In this document: in pieces, positions 15,600 to 24,853 of the stretch
How positions within the stretch are numbered: the first letter of the stretch is position 1
How the letters are laid out: each line of letters begins with the position of its first letter
NCBI RefSeq assembly: GCF_003931565.1
Contig: NZ_RRYI01000004.1
Coordinates: 496,001 to 560,000, forward strand
Direction of reading: 5' to 3'
DNA length: 64,000 nt
DNA from: Caulobacter sp. 602-1
Lineage (GTDB): Bacteria > Pseudomonadota > Alphaproteobacteria > Caulobacterales > Caulobacteraceae
Made by a program: the position numbers and the translations under genes
The notes under the pieces: generated by a model
The model's input: the letters and a program-made list of their open reading frames with translations, nothing else
Told to the model about the DNA's origin: nothing
The model's database searches: none

Positions 15600-18500
15600 A
15601 TGAAGCATTGGCTTGTGTTGGGTGCGGCTTCGATCGCGTTGAGCTTGGCGACCGATCCCGCCTGGGCCTCGACCTCGGTCCTGGCGACGGTCCCCGACGA
15701 CCCGGCCGCCATCGTGGTCAAGGCCAAGGGTGACGGGAAGACCGACGACGGCGCGGCGATCCAGGCGGCGATCGACGCCGCGGCCGCCAAGCCGGGCGGC
15801 GGTTTGGTCTTCCTGCCATCGGGGCGCTACCGGATCACCAAGACCCTGTTCTTGTGGCCGGGCGTGCGGGTGTTCGGCGTCGGCGCGACGCGGCCGCTGA
15901 TCGAGCTTCCCGACGCCACGCCGGGCTTCCAGAAGGGCGTCGCCAACATGGTGATCTTCGCCGGCGCCAAGCGCGATCCGGCGGGCCGTCCGGTGGCCTT
16001 CCCGCCGCCCGGCAGCGTGCCGTTCGACAAGACCGTGCCCGACGCCAATCCCGGCACCTTCTACAGCGCGATGAGCAACATCGACTTCAAGATCGGCAAG
16101 GGCAATCCGGCGGCCACGGCGATCCGTTTCCACGCCGCCCAGCACGCCGTGCTGACCCACATGGAGTTCGACATCGGCTCGGGCCTGGCGGGTCTCTACC
16201 ACGTCGCCAACGAGGCTGAGGACCTGCATTTCAAGGGGGGGCGCTACGGCATTCTGGCCGAGAAGCCGTCGCCGGCCTGGGGCTTCGTGCTGCTGGACTC
16301 GACCTTCGAAGGCCAGCGCGACGCGGCGATCCGCGAGCACGAGGCGGGGCTCACCCTGGTCAATGTCGCGATGAAGGACACGCCAGTCGGGATCGAGATC
16401 GACAGGGGCTATGGCGACTGGCTGTGGGGCAAGGACGTCCGCTTCGAGAACATCTCCAGGGCCGGCGTCGTCATTTCCAACGAGCGCAACGTCTATACCC
16501 AGGTCGGCTTCGAGAACGCGGTGGCGTCCAACACCCCGGTGTTCGCCCGCTTCCGCGACAGCGGCAAGACGGTCGCCGGCAAGGGAGCGACCTACCACGT
16601 TTCGGCCTTCAATCACGGCCTCACCGTGCCAGCCCCCGGCCAGATGGGCGAGTACCGTACGAACCTCCAGGCCGAACCCTTGAAGGCCTTTCCCAAGCCC
16701 GACGCGCCCGCGATCCGGCCGCTGCCGGCGACCGTCGACTGGACCAATGTCCGCACGCTAGGCGCCAAGGGCGACAACGTCACCGACGACACGGCCGCCA
16801 TCCAGAAGGCGATCGACGGCCATCGCGTGGTCTATTTCCCGACCGGATTCTATCGCGTCACTGACACCCTGAAGCTCAAGCCCGACACGGTGCTGATCGG
16901 CCTGCATCCCAGCCTGACCCAGATCGTGTTGCCCCACGGGACACCCGCCTATCAGGGTGTGGGCGCGCCCAAGGCGCTGGTGGAGTCGGCCAAGGGCGGC
17001 GACAACATCGTCTTCGGCCTGGGTCTCTACACCGACGGCGCCAATCCGCGCGCCACGGCCCTGTTGTGGACGGCCGGCGCGACCTCGATGGTCAACGACG
17101 TCAAGTTCCAGGGCGGCCACGGCACCAACCTGTTCGATGGGACGCGGGTCATTCCCTACAACGCCAACGGCACGGGCGACGCCGATCCGGCCAAGCGCTG
17201 GGCGGGGCAGTATCCCAGCCTTTGGGTGACCAACGGCGGCGGCGGCACATTCGCGAATGTCTGGAGCCCCAATACCTACGCCTATACGGGGATCTACGTC
17301 TCCGACACCACGACGCCCGGCCATGTGTACCAGACGTCGGTCGAGCACCACGTGCGCACCGAGATCACCCTCAACCGCGTCGCCAACTGGGAGTTCCTGG
17401 CGCCCCAGACCGAGGAGGAGGCCGGAGAGGGAGAGGACACCGTCTCGCTGGAGATCCGCGACTCCCACAACATCCTGCTGGCCAACTATCACGGCTACCG
17501 CGTCACCCGGACGCGCAAGCCGGCGCCGGCGGCGGTGCGGGTCTATAACTCGCACGACATCCGGTTCCGCAACGTGGCCGTCAATGGCGAGAGCGGTCTG
17601 GGAACGTGCGACGAGAACGGATGCGCGACCTTCCTGCGCCTGACCAAGTATCCTTACGAGAACGCCATCCAGGACGTCACCAACGGCCTGGAGGTGCGCG
17701 AGCGCCAGTTCGCGGTGCTGGACCTGCCGGCCGTCTCGAAGCCGGTCGCGCCCTCTGTTTTCCCGGTTGGCGCGACGGTGGAGAAGCTGGCCGACGGTTT
17801 CTACTCGCTGGGCGGCGGGGCCGTCGACGCGACCGGGACTCTATACTTCGCCGACCGCAAGCATCAGCGCATCTACAGCTGGTCGGACGCCCGCAAGCTG
17901 TCGATCGTGCGCGACAACACCCTGGATCCGGTCAACCTGGCGGTCGACGCCTCGGGCAGTCTTCTGGTGCTGTCGTCGGACGGCCGCAACGGCTCGGTCT
18001 ACAGCTTCAAGCCCGGAAGCCCGGACACCGAGGTGACGGTGATCGCCGCGACGCCGACCGCCGACCATGCCGGCGCGGCGACCGTGTTGCCGGTCAACTG
18101 GTGGAACAACGGCGAGTTCAAGGACCAGATCGATCCCGAGACCTACCAGTACCCGACCCTGGCGGATTTCTTCCTGCGCGACATGGCCTTGTCGAAGTCG
18201 CGTGAATACGTCTCGCCTGACGGCAGCCTGGTGCTGCCGGCCTACCGCGTCTTTCAGCAGGGGCCGCCGGACTATCGCGGCCTGCGGTTCTCCGACTCGC
18301 TGGACACCTACGGCTTCACGACGGCGAAGCCAGGGCAGCGGGTGTTCCTGGCCAACAGCTCCGAGAACAAGACCTACAGCGGCGTGGTGGGGAAGGGCGG
18401 GGCGATCACCGACCTGAAACCCTTCGCCGACCGGGGCGGCGAGAGCGTCGCGACGGACGGCCAGGGCCGGGTCTATGTCGCCAATGGCCAGGTGTTCGTC

Positions 18501-18635
18501 TACGCGCCGAACGGCCAGGAACTGGGGCGTGTCGACGTCCCCGAACGGCCGCTGCAGCTGCTGTTCGGCGGCCCCGACAAGCAGACCCTGTTCGTGCTGA
18601 CCCACCACGCGCTCTACGCGGTTCGTCCGCGATAA
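15600..18635 (+). CDS. secreted tandem beta-helix/propeller protein, paralogue of the preceding gene
   Basis: 1011 residues, colinear with the gene before it over the whole length. It has a signal peptide (MKHWLVLGAASIALSLA...AWA), first beta-helix module from AIVVKAKGDGKTDDGAAIQ, second from WTNVRTLGAKGDNVTDDTAA, and a propeller from about residue 725. Long stretches are identical between the copies, such as NAVASNTPVFARFRDSGKT, pointing to tandem duplication. The ATG at 15600 follows AGGGAGG; a GTG five codons upstream is less likely. The spacing implies co-transcription. Divergence is concentrated in loops, consistent with the copies acting on different linkages of one polymer. Substrate unknown. 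Confidence 0.78.
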   Translation: MKHWLVLGAASIALSLATDPAWASTSVLATVPDDPAAIVVKAKGDGKTDDGAAIQAAIDAAAAKPGGGLVFLPSGRYRITKTLFLWPGVRVFGVGATRPLIELPDATPGFQKGVANMVIFAGAKRDPAGRPVAFPPPGSVPFDKTVPDANPGTFYSAMSNIDFKIGKGNPAATAIRFHAAQHAVLTHMEFDIGSGLAGLYHVANEAEDLHFKGGRYGILAEKPSPAWGFVLLDSTFEGQRDAAIREHEAGLTLVNVAMKDTPVGIEIDRGYGDWLWGKDVRFENISRAGVVISNERNVYTQVGFENAVASNTPVFARFRDSGKTVAGKGATYHVSAFNHGLTVPAPGQMGEYRTNLQAEPLKAFPKPDAPAIRPLPATVDWTNVRTLGAKGDNVTDDTAAIQKAIDGHRVVYFPTGFYRVTDTLKLKPDTVLIGLHPSLTQIVLPHGTPAYQGVGAPKALVESAKGGDNIVFGLGLYTDGANPRATALLWTAGATSMVNDVKFQGGHGTNLFDGTRVIPYNANGTGDADPAKRWAGQYPSLWVTNGGGGTFANVWSPNTYAYTGIYVSDTTTPGHVYQTSVEHHVRTEITLNRVANWEFLAPQTEEEAGEGEDTVSLEIRDSHNILLANYHGYRVTRTRKPAPAAVRVYNSHDIRFRNVAVNGESGLGTCDENGCATFLRLTKYPYENAIQDVTNGLEVRERQFAVLDLPAVSKPVAPSVFPVGATVEKLADGFYSLGGGAVDATGTLYFADRKHQRIYSWSDARKLSIVRDNTLDPVNLAVDASGSLLVLSSDGRNGSVYSFKPGSPDTEVTVIAATPTADHAGAATVLPVNWWNNGEFKDQIDPETYQYPTLADFFLRDMALSKSREYVSPDGSLVLPAYRVFQQGPPDYRGLRFSDSLDTYGFTTAKPGQRVFLANSSENKTYSGVVGKGGAITDLKPFADRGGESVATDGQGRVYVANGQVFVYAPNGQELGRVDVPERPLQLLFGGPDKQTLFVLTHHALYAVRPR

Positions 18636-18656
18636 GACGCCGAGGACGGACGGCGA

Positions 18657-18689
18657 AACAGCCCCGGGCGCGCCGCGTCCGGGGCTGTT
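18657..18689 (+). terminator. strong hairpin after the beta-helix operon
   Basis: An 11-bp perfect stem, AACAGCCCCGG and CCGGGGCTGTT, with an 11-base loop lies 21 bases after the stop at 18635. No U-run follows, so termination may need Rho or be partial. It separates the beta-helix pair from the receptor, which has its own operator. Confidence 0.7.
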
Positions 18690-18720
18690 GGCGTTGGCCG
18701 GAAGCTCCAGCCCGCGGGGC

Positions 18721-18738
18721 ATACGACCATGGTCGTAT
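18721..18738. promoter_or_regulatory. shared palindromic operator, copy 2 (18-bp perfect palindrome)
   Basis: ATACGACCATGGTCGTAT is a perfect 18-bp palindrome 78 bases upstream of the receptor start. Its core TACGACCATGGTCG is identical to the copy at 12494-12507. It is the better copy, and lies between the terminator of the enzyme pair and the receptor gene, as expected for a substrate-responsive operator. Confidence 0.65.
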
Positions 18739-18816
18739 AGTTAGCGGTCCCATCGTCTGAGATAGTCCGATCAGGCCATCGAACGAGGGTCTCAATGAAA
18801 AATGGGAGGGTGTAGG

Positions 18817-21816
18817 ATGAGCGCTGTCGGTAGCCTGCGGGGGCGATCGCCCGTTTTGAGCATGTTGCTCGCGACCAGCGCGGTCGCGATGGTCATGGCG
18901 GCCGGAGCGGCCAACGCCCAGACGGCGCCGGCTCCTGCCACAGGATCGTCCGACTCGACGGCGCTGACCGAAATCATCGTCACGGGCACGCGGATCCGGT
19001 CGACCGGGTTCACCGCGCCGACCCCGACCCAGGTCTTGGGTCAGGCCGATCTCGAGCGCGCCGCCCAGCCGAACATCTTCACCGCCATCACTCAGCTGCC
19101 GTCCCTGCAGGGCTCCAGCGGCGCCACTACCGGCACGTTCAGCACCTCGAGCGGCCAGCAGGGCCTGTCCTCGTTCTCGCTGCGGGGCCTTGGCACCATC
19201 CGCACCCTGACCCTGCTGGACGGCCAGCGGGTCGTGCCGGCCAATGTCACCGGCGTGCCGGACATCAGCCTGTTCCCCCAGCTGCTGGTCGAGCGGGTCG
19301 ACGTGGTCACCGGCGGCGCCTCGGCCTCCTATGGCTCGGACGCCGTTGGCGGCGTGGTCAACTTCATCACCAACAAGAAGTTCGTGGGCTTCAAGGCCAA
19401 CGTCATGGGGGGCGTCACCAAGTATGGCGACAACCACCAATGGTTGGCCCAGGTCGCCGCCGGGAAGAACTTCCTGAATGACCGCCTGCATGTCCAGGTC
19501 AGCGGCGAATATGACTGGGAAGAGGGCGTCCCGGCGGGTGGCTTCGGCGAGGACGCGCCGGGCAGCCGCGACTGGTATACGACCGCCACCCTGGTCAATC
19601 GCGGGGTCACCAACGACGGTTCGCCTCAGTACCTCTATCGCGAGCACGCCCAAGCCTATCAGTACACCAAATACGGCCTGATCAGTAACGGGCCGCTGCA
19701 AGGCACAGCCTTCGACCAGGCCGGCAATCCGTTCCAGTTCCAGTATGGTGGCGGCGGCGTGCCGTCCAAGGCGGCCAACGGCGCGGTCAGCGGCTGCTAT
19801 ACGAACGGCGGCTTCTGCGTTGGCGGCGACCTGTCGGGCAATGTCGGCGTCGGCACCTCGCTGCAATCCCGGATCAAGCGGATGGGCAGCTATGGCCGCA
19901 TCGGTTACGACCTGGACGACAACAACGAGATCTACGCGACCCTGAACGTCGCCCGTGTGGAAAGCAGCAACCAGCCCAATCCGGGCGCGGCGACCACCGG
20001 CCTGACGATGTCGTGCTCGAACCCGTTCCTGCCGGCGTCGATCGTGGCGGCCTGCGCGGCCAACAACATCACGTCCTTCAGCTTTGGCACCAGCAACGCG
20101 CTGCTGCCGCGGAATATCTCGGTCCATCCGACGCGGACCCAGGTCCGGGCGGTCATCGGCGCCGACGGCAAGTTCAACGCCATGGGCAAGGAGTGGCGCT
20201 ACGACGCCTATTACACCCACGGCCAGAACACGACGAACATCCACGTTCGCGACATCCTGCTGATGCCGCGCTATCGCGCGGCCATCCAGGCCACGACCGT
20301 CGGTGGTCAGATCGTCTGCGCCGACCCGATCGCCCGCGCCAACGGCTGCGTGCCGATCAACATCTTCGGCGGTAAGCCGCCGAGCGAAGCCGCCCTGGCC
20401 TACATCACGCCCAAGAACGGCCCGTATCAGCATTCCGTGCAGAAGCAGGATGTGGCCAGCATCAATTTCAGCGGCGAACCCTTCTCGTCTTGGGCAGGTC
20501 CGGTCTCGCTGGCGTTTGGCGGCGAGTGGCGCAAGGAGCAGTACCACGTCCAAGGCGACCCCTACGGCGATGGCAATACGGACTCGCCCAATACCGCCGA
20601 CTACCCTGCCGACCCGGTCCTGAATGCGTCGGGCTCCAACTGGTTCGCGGGCAACTACCACTCCGGCGCCGGCGAGTATTCGGTCAAGGAAGCCTATGCC
20701 GAAGTGAACATCCCGCTGGTCAATTCGGAAGCGGCGGGTCGGGCCAATCTCAACATGGCCGGCCGCTGGACCGACTACAGCACCTCCGGCACCGTCTACA
20801 CCTGGAAGGTCGGGGCCACCTGGGACACGCCGATCGACGGCGTCCGCCTGAGGGCCGTCACCTCGCGGGACGTCCGCGCGCCGAACCTGTCGGAACTGTT
20901 CGCCGCACCGGTGACGACCACCCTGCCGAACTTCACCATTCCCACGACCAACAACCCCCCGCCAGGCCAGCCTTCCGGCGGCGCGGTGACGGCGTTCCAG
21001 AACGTGGTGGGGAACCCGGACCTGAAGCCGGAAATCGCCAAGAACGTGACCATCGGCGCGGTGCTGTCGAACCCGCAATGGCTGCCGGGCTTCAGCGTTT
21101 CGGTCGACTGGTACAACATCGTCCTCAATGGCGGCATCTCCAGCCTGGGCGCCCAGCAGATCGTCAATTTCTGCTATGCTGGCCTCAGCCAGTTCTGCGG
21201 CGCCTTCAATCTTGCCCCCTCGGGCGGCGTGACGCCGTTCATTAACTCGCAGACGTTCAATCTGGCCTCGATCAAGACCAGCGGCTTCGACATCGAGAGC
21301 AGCTATCGCTTCGAGCTGCCCAGCGTTCCGGGGCGCTTCACTGTCCGTGGCCTGGCCACGAACACCCACAAGTTCGTCACCAATCCGGGCATCCCCGGCG
21401 CGGTCGCCGTCGACTCGGCTGGCCAGAACTCCGGCGCGACGCCGGACTGGAAGTTCCTGGCCATCCAGTCGTGGGACACCGACCGCTTCGCCTTCAGCGT
21501 CCAGGAGCGCTGGTTCAGCAATGGCCGGTTCGGCGGCACGACCACCGACTATATCGAATGCAAGCCGGGCAGCTGCCCCGTCTCGACCGGCGTCAACCCG
21601 ACCATCGACTACAACCATATGAAGGGCGCGACCTATGTCGACATCAGCGCCTCGTACAAGTTCGGCAAGGGTCTGCAGCTCTATGGCAAGGTCGACAACC
21701 TGCTGAACCGCGATCCGACGCCGTCGCCGCAGACCAACACCGGTCTGGACGCCAATCCGGCGCTCTATGACCTGCTGGGCCGCTTCTACCACGTTGGTCT
21801 GCGTTACAGCTTCTAG
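18817..21816 (+). CDS. TonB-dependent outer-membrane receptor
   Basis: 999 residues. After a signal peptide ending AAGAANAQ comes the TonB-box region (LTEIIVTGTRI), a plug domain (LPSLQGSSGATTG, SSFSLRGLGTIRTLTLLDGQ, VERVDVVTGGASASYGSDAV) and a 22-strand barrel ending in the terminal aromatic signature FYHVGLRYSF. It should carry a large substrate, probably an oligosaccharide released by the two beta-helix proteins, across the outer membrane using TonB energy. The start at 18817 follows GGGAGGG with six bases spacing; an ATG at 18802 lies upstream of that site and is rejected. Controlled presumably through the palindrome at 18721. Ligand is inferred from context only. Confidence 0.92.
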   Translation: MSAVGSLRGRSPVLSMLLATSAVAMVMAAGAANAQTAPAPATGSSDSTALTEIIVTGTRIRSTGFTAPTPTQVLGQADLERAAQPNIFTAITQLPSLQGSSGATTGTFSTSSGQQGLSSFSLRGLGTIRTLTLLDGQRVVPANVTGVPDISLFPQLLVERVDVVTGGASASYGSDAVGGVVNFITNKKFVGFKANVMGGVTKYGDNHQWLAQVAAGKNFLNDRLHVQVSGEYDWEEGVPAGGFGEDAPGSRDWYTTATLVNRGVTNDGSPQYLYREHAQAYQYTKYGLISNGPLQGTAFDQAGNPFQFQYGGGGVPSKAANGAVSGCYTNGGFCVGGDLSGNVGVGTSLQSRIKRMGSYGRIGYDLDDNNEIYATLNVARVESSNQPNPGAATTGLTMSCSNPFLPASIVAACAANNITSFSFGTSNALLPRNISVHPTRTQVRAVIGADGKFNAMGKEWRYDAYYTHGQNTTNIHVRDILLMPRYRAAIQATTVGGQIVCADPIARANGCVPINIFGGKPPSEAALAYITPKNGPYQHSVQKQDVASINFSGEPFSSWAGPVSLAFGGEWRKEQYHVQGDPYGDGNTDSPNTADYPADPVLNASGSNWFAGNYHSGAGEYSVKEAYAEVNIPLVNSEAAGRANLNMAGRWTDYSTSGTVYTWKVGATWDTPIDGVRLRAVTSRDVRAPNLSELFAAPVTTTLPNFTIPTTNNPPPGQPSGGAVTAFQNVVGNPDLKPEIAKNVTIGAVLSNPQWLPGFSVSVDWYNIVLNGGISSLGAQQIVNFCYAGLSQFCGAFNLAPSGGVTPFINSQTFNLASIKTSGFDIESSYRFELPSVPGRFTVRGLATNTHKFVTNPGIPGAVAVDSAGQNSGATPDWKFLAIQSWDTDRFAFSVQERWFSNGRFGGTTTDYIECKPGSCPVSTGVNPTIDYNHMKGATYVDISASYKFGKGLQLYGKVDNLLNRDPTPSPQTNTGLDANPALYDLLGRFYHVGLRYSF

Positions 21817-21843
21817 TCCGGTTCCTCCGCCTTTCCTTCCCCT

Positions 21844-21857
21844 GGGCGGTCCCGCCC
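21844..21857 (+). terminator. possible terminator hairpin after receptor gene
   Basis: GGGCGG-TC-CCGCCC forms a six-bp GC stem 28 bases after the receptor stop. The loop is only two bases and no T-run follows, so this is weak. The rest of the gap to the LacI gene (21817-22009, 193 bases) shows nothing recognisable beyond the ribosome site. Confidence 0.3.
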
Positions 21858-22009
21858 GGGCCCGAATCCGGCCAAGCGCCGGATCGTGGCTCGGGCGTCT
21901 TTCTTTGCGCTACACACTGAAGCCGGCCGGCGCCGCCAGAGGCGGCCTTGGGCGGGGAGATCGAGTTGAGGATTCTGGTGACGAGAGCGATCAGCCGAGG
22001 GGGCGCCCG

Positions 22010-23068
22010 TTGAGCAGGCCGGACCGCCTCCGCGACGCCACCATGGCCGACGTCGCCGAGCGGGCGGGCGTCTCGCGGATGACCGTGTCACGCGTCATCA
22101 ACGACGGCGCCAAGGTCCGCGAGGCCACTCGGCGGGCCGTGCTCGAAGCCATCCGCGACCTCAATTTCCAACCCAACCTGGCGGCCCGCAATCTCGTCAC
22201 GGCCGGGGAACTGCGGATCGGCGTCGTCTATTCCAATCCTAGCGCCGCGTTCATGAGCGACTTCCTGGTTGGCGTGTTCGAGGAGGCCACCAACGCCGGC
22301 GCGCGGCTGATCCTGGTGCGCGGCGAGAACGGCGCGGCCCCTTCGCTCCAGGAGTTGCGGCCCCTGTTGAACGGCGGCGTTCACGGCGTGGTCCTAGCGC
22401 CCCCGCTCGGCGAGTCCGCCGCGGTGCTGGATATCCTCCGCGCCGCCAATCTGCCCGTCGCCGTGGTCGCCGCGGGGCGTCCTCCGGCGGACGCGATCAA
22501 TGTCCGGATCGATGACCGTCAGGCCAGCCAAGCCATGACCCGGCATCTGCTGGATCTGGGTCATCGCCGGATCGGCTTCATCGTTGGCAACCCCAACCAG
22601 ACCGCCAGCGCCGCGCGCCTGGACGGCGCCCGGGCGGCCGTCGCAGCCGTCGAAGACGCCGAGCTTGTCCTGGCGCACGGCGCGTTCACCTACGACTCCG
22701 GTCTGCGCGCCGCCGAGGTGTTGCTGGACGGCGAGCGCCTGCCAACCGCGATCTTCGCCAGCAACGACGACATGGCCGCCGCCGCCGTCTCGGTCGCTCA
22801 TCGCAGACACCTGGACGTGCCGGGCGACCTGACCATCGTCGGGTTTGACGACACGACCGTGGCCACCACGCTGTGGCCGCCGCTGACCACCATTCACCAG
22901 CCTGTCCGCCAGATGGCCGCGGTGGCCCTCGACCTTCTGCTGCGCGCGTTGCGTTCGCCCAAGCCCTCGGCGGAGGTCTATGCGGATCACGTGCTGGACC
23001 ATGTGCTTATCCAGCGGGACTCTACCGCTCCACCCCGACGTCCCGACAAGAGGCCCTCGAATGTCTGA
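22010..23068 (+). CDS. LacI-family transcriptional repressor
   Basis: 352 residues. The N-terminal helix-turn-helix and hinge read MADVAERAGVSRMTVSRVI then LEAIRDLNFQPNLAARNL, followed by a periplasmic-binding-protein-like effector domain from LRIGVVYSNPSAAFMSDF through FASNDDMAAAAV and LTIVGFDDTTVATTLWPPLT. I chose TTG 22010 because helix 1 needs residues before the first ATG (22043) and GAGGGGG precedes the TTG. It overlaps the transporter gene by eight bases, so both are probably on one transcript. Likely represses transporter or receptor genes until the imported sugar binds. No LacI-type operator with central CG was recognised nearby. Confidence 0.88.
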   Translation: MSRPDRLRDATMADVAERAGVSRMTVSRVINDGAKVREATRRAVLEAIRDLNFQPNLAARNLVTAGELRIGVVYSNPSAAFMSDFLVGVFEEATNAGARLILVRGENGAAPSLQELRPLLNGGVHGVVLAPPLGESAAVLDILRAANLPVAVVAAGRPPADAINVRIDDRQASQAMTRHLLDLGHRRIGFIVGNPNQTASAARLDGARAAVAAVEDAELVLAHGAFTYDSGLRAAEVLLDGERLPTAIFASNDDMAAAAVSVAHRRHLDVPGDLTIVGFDDTTVATTLWPPLTTIHQPVRQMAAVALDLLLRALRSPKPSAEVYADHVLDHVLIQRDSTAPPRRPDKRPSNV

Positions 23069-24350
23069 TCCGTCTCCCAATCTGGAAGTCGCGACCGTCC
23101 GGCGGGTCACCGCACGGCTGATGCCGCTGTTCTGCCTGATGTACCTGATCGCCTATATCGACCGGCAGAACGTCTCTTACGCCAAGCTCGACATGGTCCA
23201 GGCCCTTGGCCTCAGCGAAGCCTCCTATGGTCTTGGCGCGTCCCTGTTCTTCATCGGCTACTTCCTGTTCGAGGCGCCGTCGAACCTGATCCTGGCCAAG
23301 GTGGGCGCGCGGGTCTGGTTCGCGCGGATCATGTTCACCTGGGGTCTGGTCACCCTGGCCCTGGGCTTCACCCAGAACACCACGATGTTCTACGTCCTGC
23401 GCTTCCTGCTCGGCGTCACCGAGGCCGGGTTCTTCCCCGGCGTGCTCTATGTCCTCACGCTCTGGTATCCGCAGTCGCACCGGGCGCGCATGGTGGGGCT
23501 GTTCATGATCGCCAGCGCCATCGCCAACGCGGTGGGCGCGGCCTTGGGCGGCCTGCTGCTGGACCTGGACGGCCTGCTGGGGCTGGCCGGCTGGCAATGG
23601 GTGTTCCTGGCCACCGGCGCGCCGGCGATCCTGCTGACGCCCTATGTGCTGTGGAAGCTGCCCAATGGCCCGGCCCATGCGCGTTGGCTGCCGGACGATC
23701 AGAAGGCCTGGCTGGCCAAGATGCTGGACACCGAGCGCGGCGGCGCGGTGGACGACCATCGCGGCGCCTGGAAGGCGATCTTCGATCCGCGCGTGCTTCT
23801 GCTGGCGGGCCTCTACATCGGCATGCCGCTGGGGGCCTACGGTCTGAGCTACTGGCTGCCGACCATCGTCAAGTCGTTCGGCGTCTCCAATACGACAAAC
23901 GGCCTGATCAACGTCATCCCCTGGCTGATGGTCGCCGTGGCGCTTTGGGCGGTGCCGCGCCATGCCGCGCGCCATGGGGCCAGCGCCTGGCATATCGCCG
24001 GACCGGTTCTGCTGGGGGCGCTCTGTCTCGTCCTCAGCGTGGTCCTGCCGGGGCCGGTGCTCAAGTTCGCCGCGTTGTGCATCGCCGCGCCGGCCATTTT
24101 CGCCGCCCAGCCGGTGTTCTGGAGCCTGCCGCCGAGCTTCCTCAGCGGCCCCAGAGCGGCGGCCGGGATCGCGGCGATCAACGCGATCGGCAATCTGGGC
24201 GGCTTCATCGCCCAGAACATGGTGCCGATGGTGCGCGACGCCACCGGCAGCAACCTGGCGCCCATGCTGGCCCTGGCCGCCGTCTTGCTGGTGACCAGCC
24301 TGCTGATCTTCTACGCCATGCGGAAGTTGGGCCGGCGGGACCTGGCTTGA
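23061..24350 (+). CDS. MFS transporter, ACS family (hexuronate/sugar-acid type)
   Basis: 429 residues with about 12 membrane segments. The N-terminal LMYLIAYIDRQNVSYAKLDM matches the first helix and loop of the anion:cation symporter family (ExuT, GarP and 4-hydroxyphenylacetate permease relatives). EAPSNLILAKVGARVWFARI and FLLGVTEAGFFPGVLYVLTL are the helix 2-3 and helix 4 signatures. It should import an organic anion such as a hexuronate or aldonate with protons. Its overlap with the LacI gene and closeness to gluconokinase and secreted glycan enzymes fit sugar-acid uptake. Substrate is inferred. Confidence 0.85.
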   Translation: MSDPSPNLEVATVRRVTARLMPLFCLMYLIAYIDRQNVSYAKLDMVQALGLSEASYGLGASLFFIGYFLFEAPSNLILAKVGARVWFARIMFTWGLVTLALGFTQNTTMFYVLRFLLGVTEAGFFPGVLYVLTLWYPQSHRARMVGLFMIASAIANAVGAALGGLLLDLDGLLGLAGWQWVFLATGAPAILLTPYVLWKLPNGPAHARWLPDDQKAWLAKMLDTERGGAVDDHRGAWKAIFDPRVLLLAGLYIGMPLGAYGLSYWLPTIVKSFGVSNTTNGLINVIPWLMVAVALWAVPRHAARHGASAWHIAGPVLLGALCLVLSVVLPGPVLKFAALCIAAPAIFAAQPVFWSLPPSFLSGPRAAAGIAAINAIGNLGGFIAQNMVPMVRDATGSNLAPMLALAAVLLVTSLLIFYAMRKLGRRDLA

Positions 24351-24563
24351 TCCGCACGCCATTCGCCGCCGTCCCATCGCCCGCAGCCGGCGCCGCAAGG
24401 CGCTGGTGATCCGGATCGATTCGACGACGTCTTCCAGCCAGGCCGCGGGGCGAACGCTCAAACGGCGCGTTGACCCCGCGCGGCCCTTATCCGCCTTGGC
24501 CGCGGTCGGCCGTCTGTCCCCGATCGACGACGCTGGTCGTGGATGGGCTCCCTGAACCGCTTT

Positions 24564-24575
24564 TGGTATAGTCCA
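24564..24575. promoter_or_regulatory. candidate GntR/UTRA operator S1 (TGGTATAGTCCA)
   Basis: It differs at one position from the operator TGGTATAGACCA found at 34596. Flanking bases extend the symmetry to TTTTGG-N6-CCAAAA. It lies about 300 bases upstream of the receptor gene at 24875 and could mark a distal promoter. Together with S2 it links the receptor to the phosphonate regulator at 34756. Confidence 0.5.
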
Positions 24576-24841
24576 AAAGTAGAGTCCTATCTGGAGCGCG
24601 GCCGCCATGCGCCTGCGAGCATGTCTGGCGGAAGCAACATCGCCTAGCGCCTGGGGATGCGGCTCGGCGTTCATCCGTATGCGATGAAATTCGCTCGGAA
24701 GGGTTCGATCGATGAGATTATGGGCTTCAACCTGAGCTTGCGACGAGGGGGTTCGCTGACGCTTTGGCAGGGCAAGCCGATTTTCTAGTTCATCGACGCC
24801 GACTGTCACGCTGATGTCGTGGCAAGCTGCTTAAAGCGCTC

Positions 24842-24853
24842 TGGTCCATACCA
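24842..24853. promoter_or_regulatory. candidate GntR/UTRA operator S2 (TGGTCCATACCA)
   Basis: Its reverse complement TGGTATGGACCA differs at one base from TGGTATAGACCA at 34596. It ends 21 bases before the receptor ATG, just upstream of the ribosome site, a good position for repression. The 14-base context CTGGTCCATACCAG is symmetric apart from the central mismatch pair. Confidence 0.5.

Noticed and set aside
12566..18635. Idea that the beta-helix pair is a recombination-derived artefact or pseudogene pair
   Set aside because: Both frames are intact over more than 1000 codons, both have signal peptides and good ribosome sites, and differences are spread in a protein-like manner.
18406..21792. 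1128-codon open frame on the minus strand opposite the first receptor and the end of the beta-helix gene
   Set aside because: Low-complexity Arg/Ala/Gly-rich translation with no domain; it is an antisense shadow of GC-rich coding sequence whose plus-strand frame encodes a complete receptor.
24657..24788. 43-codon open frame upstream of the second receptor
   Set aside because: No ribosome site, no recognisable family, and such frames are expected by chance in a 524-base gap; recorded only within the intergenic entry.
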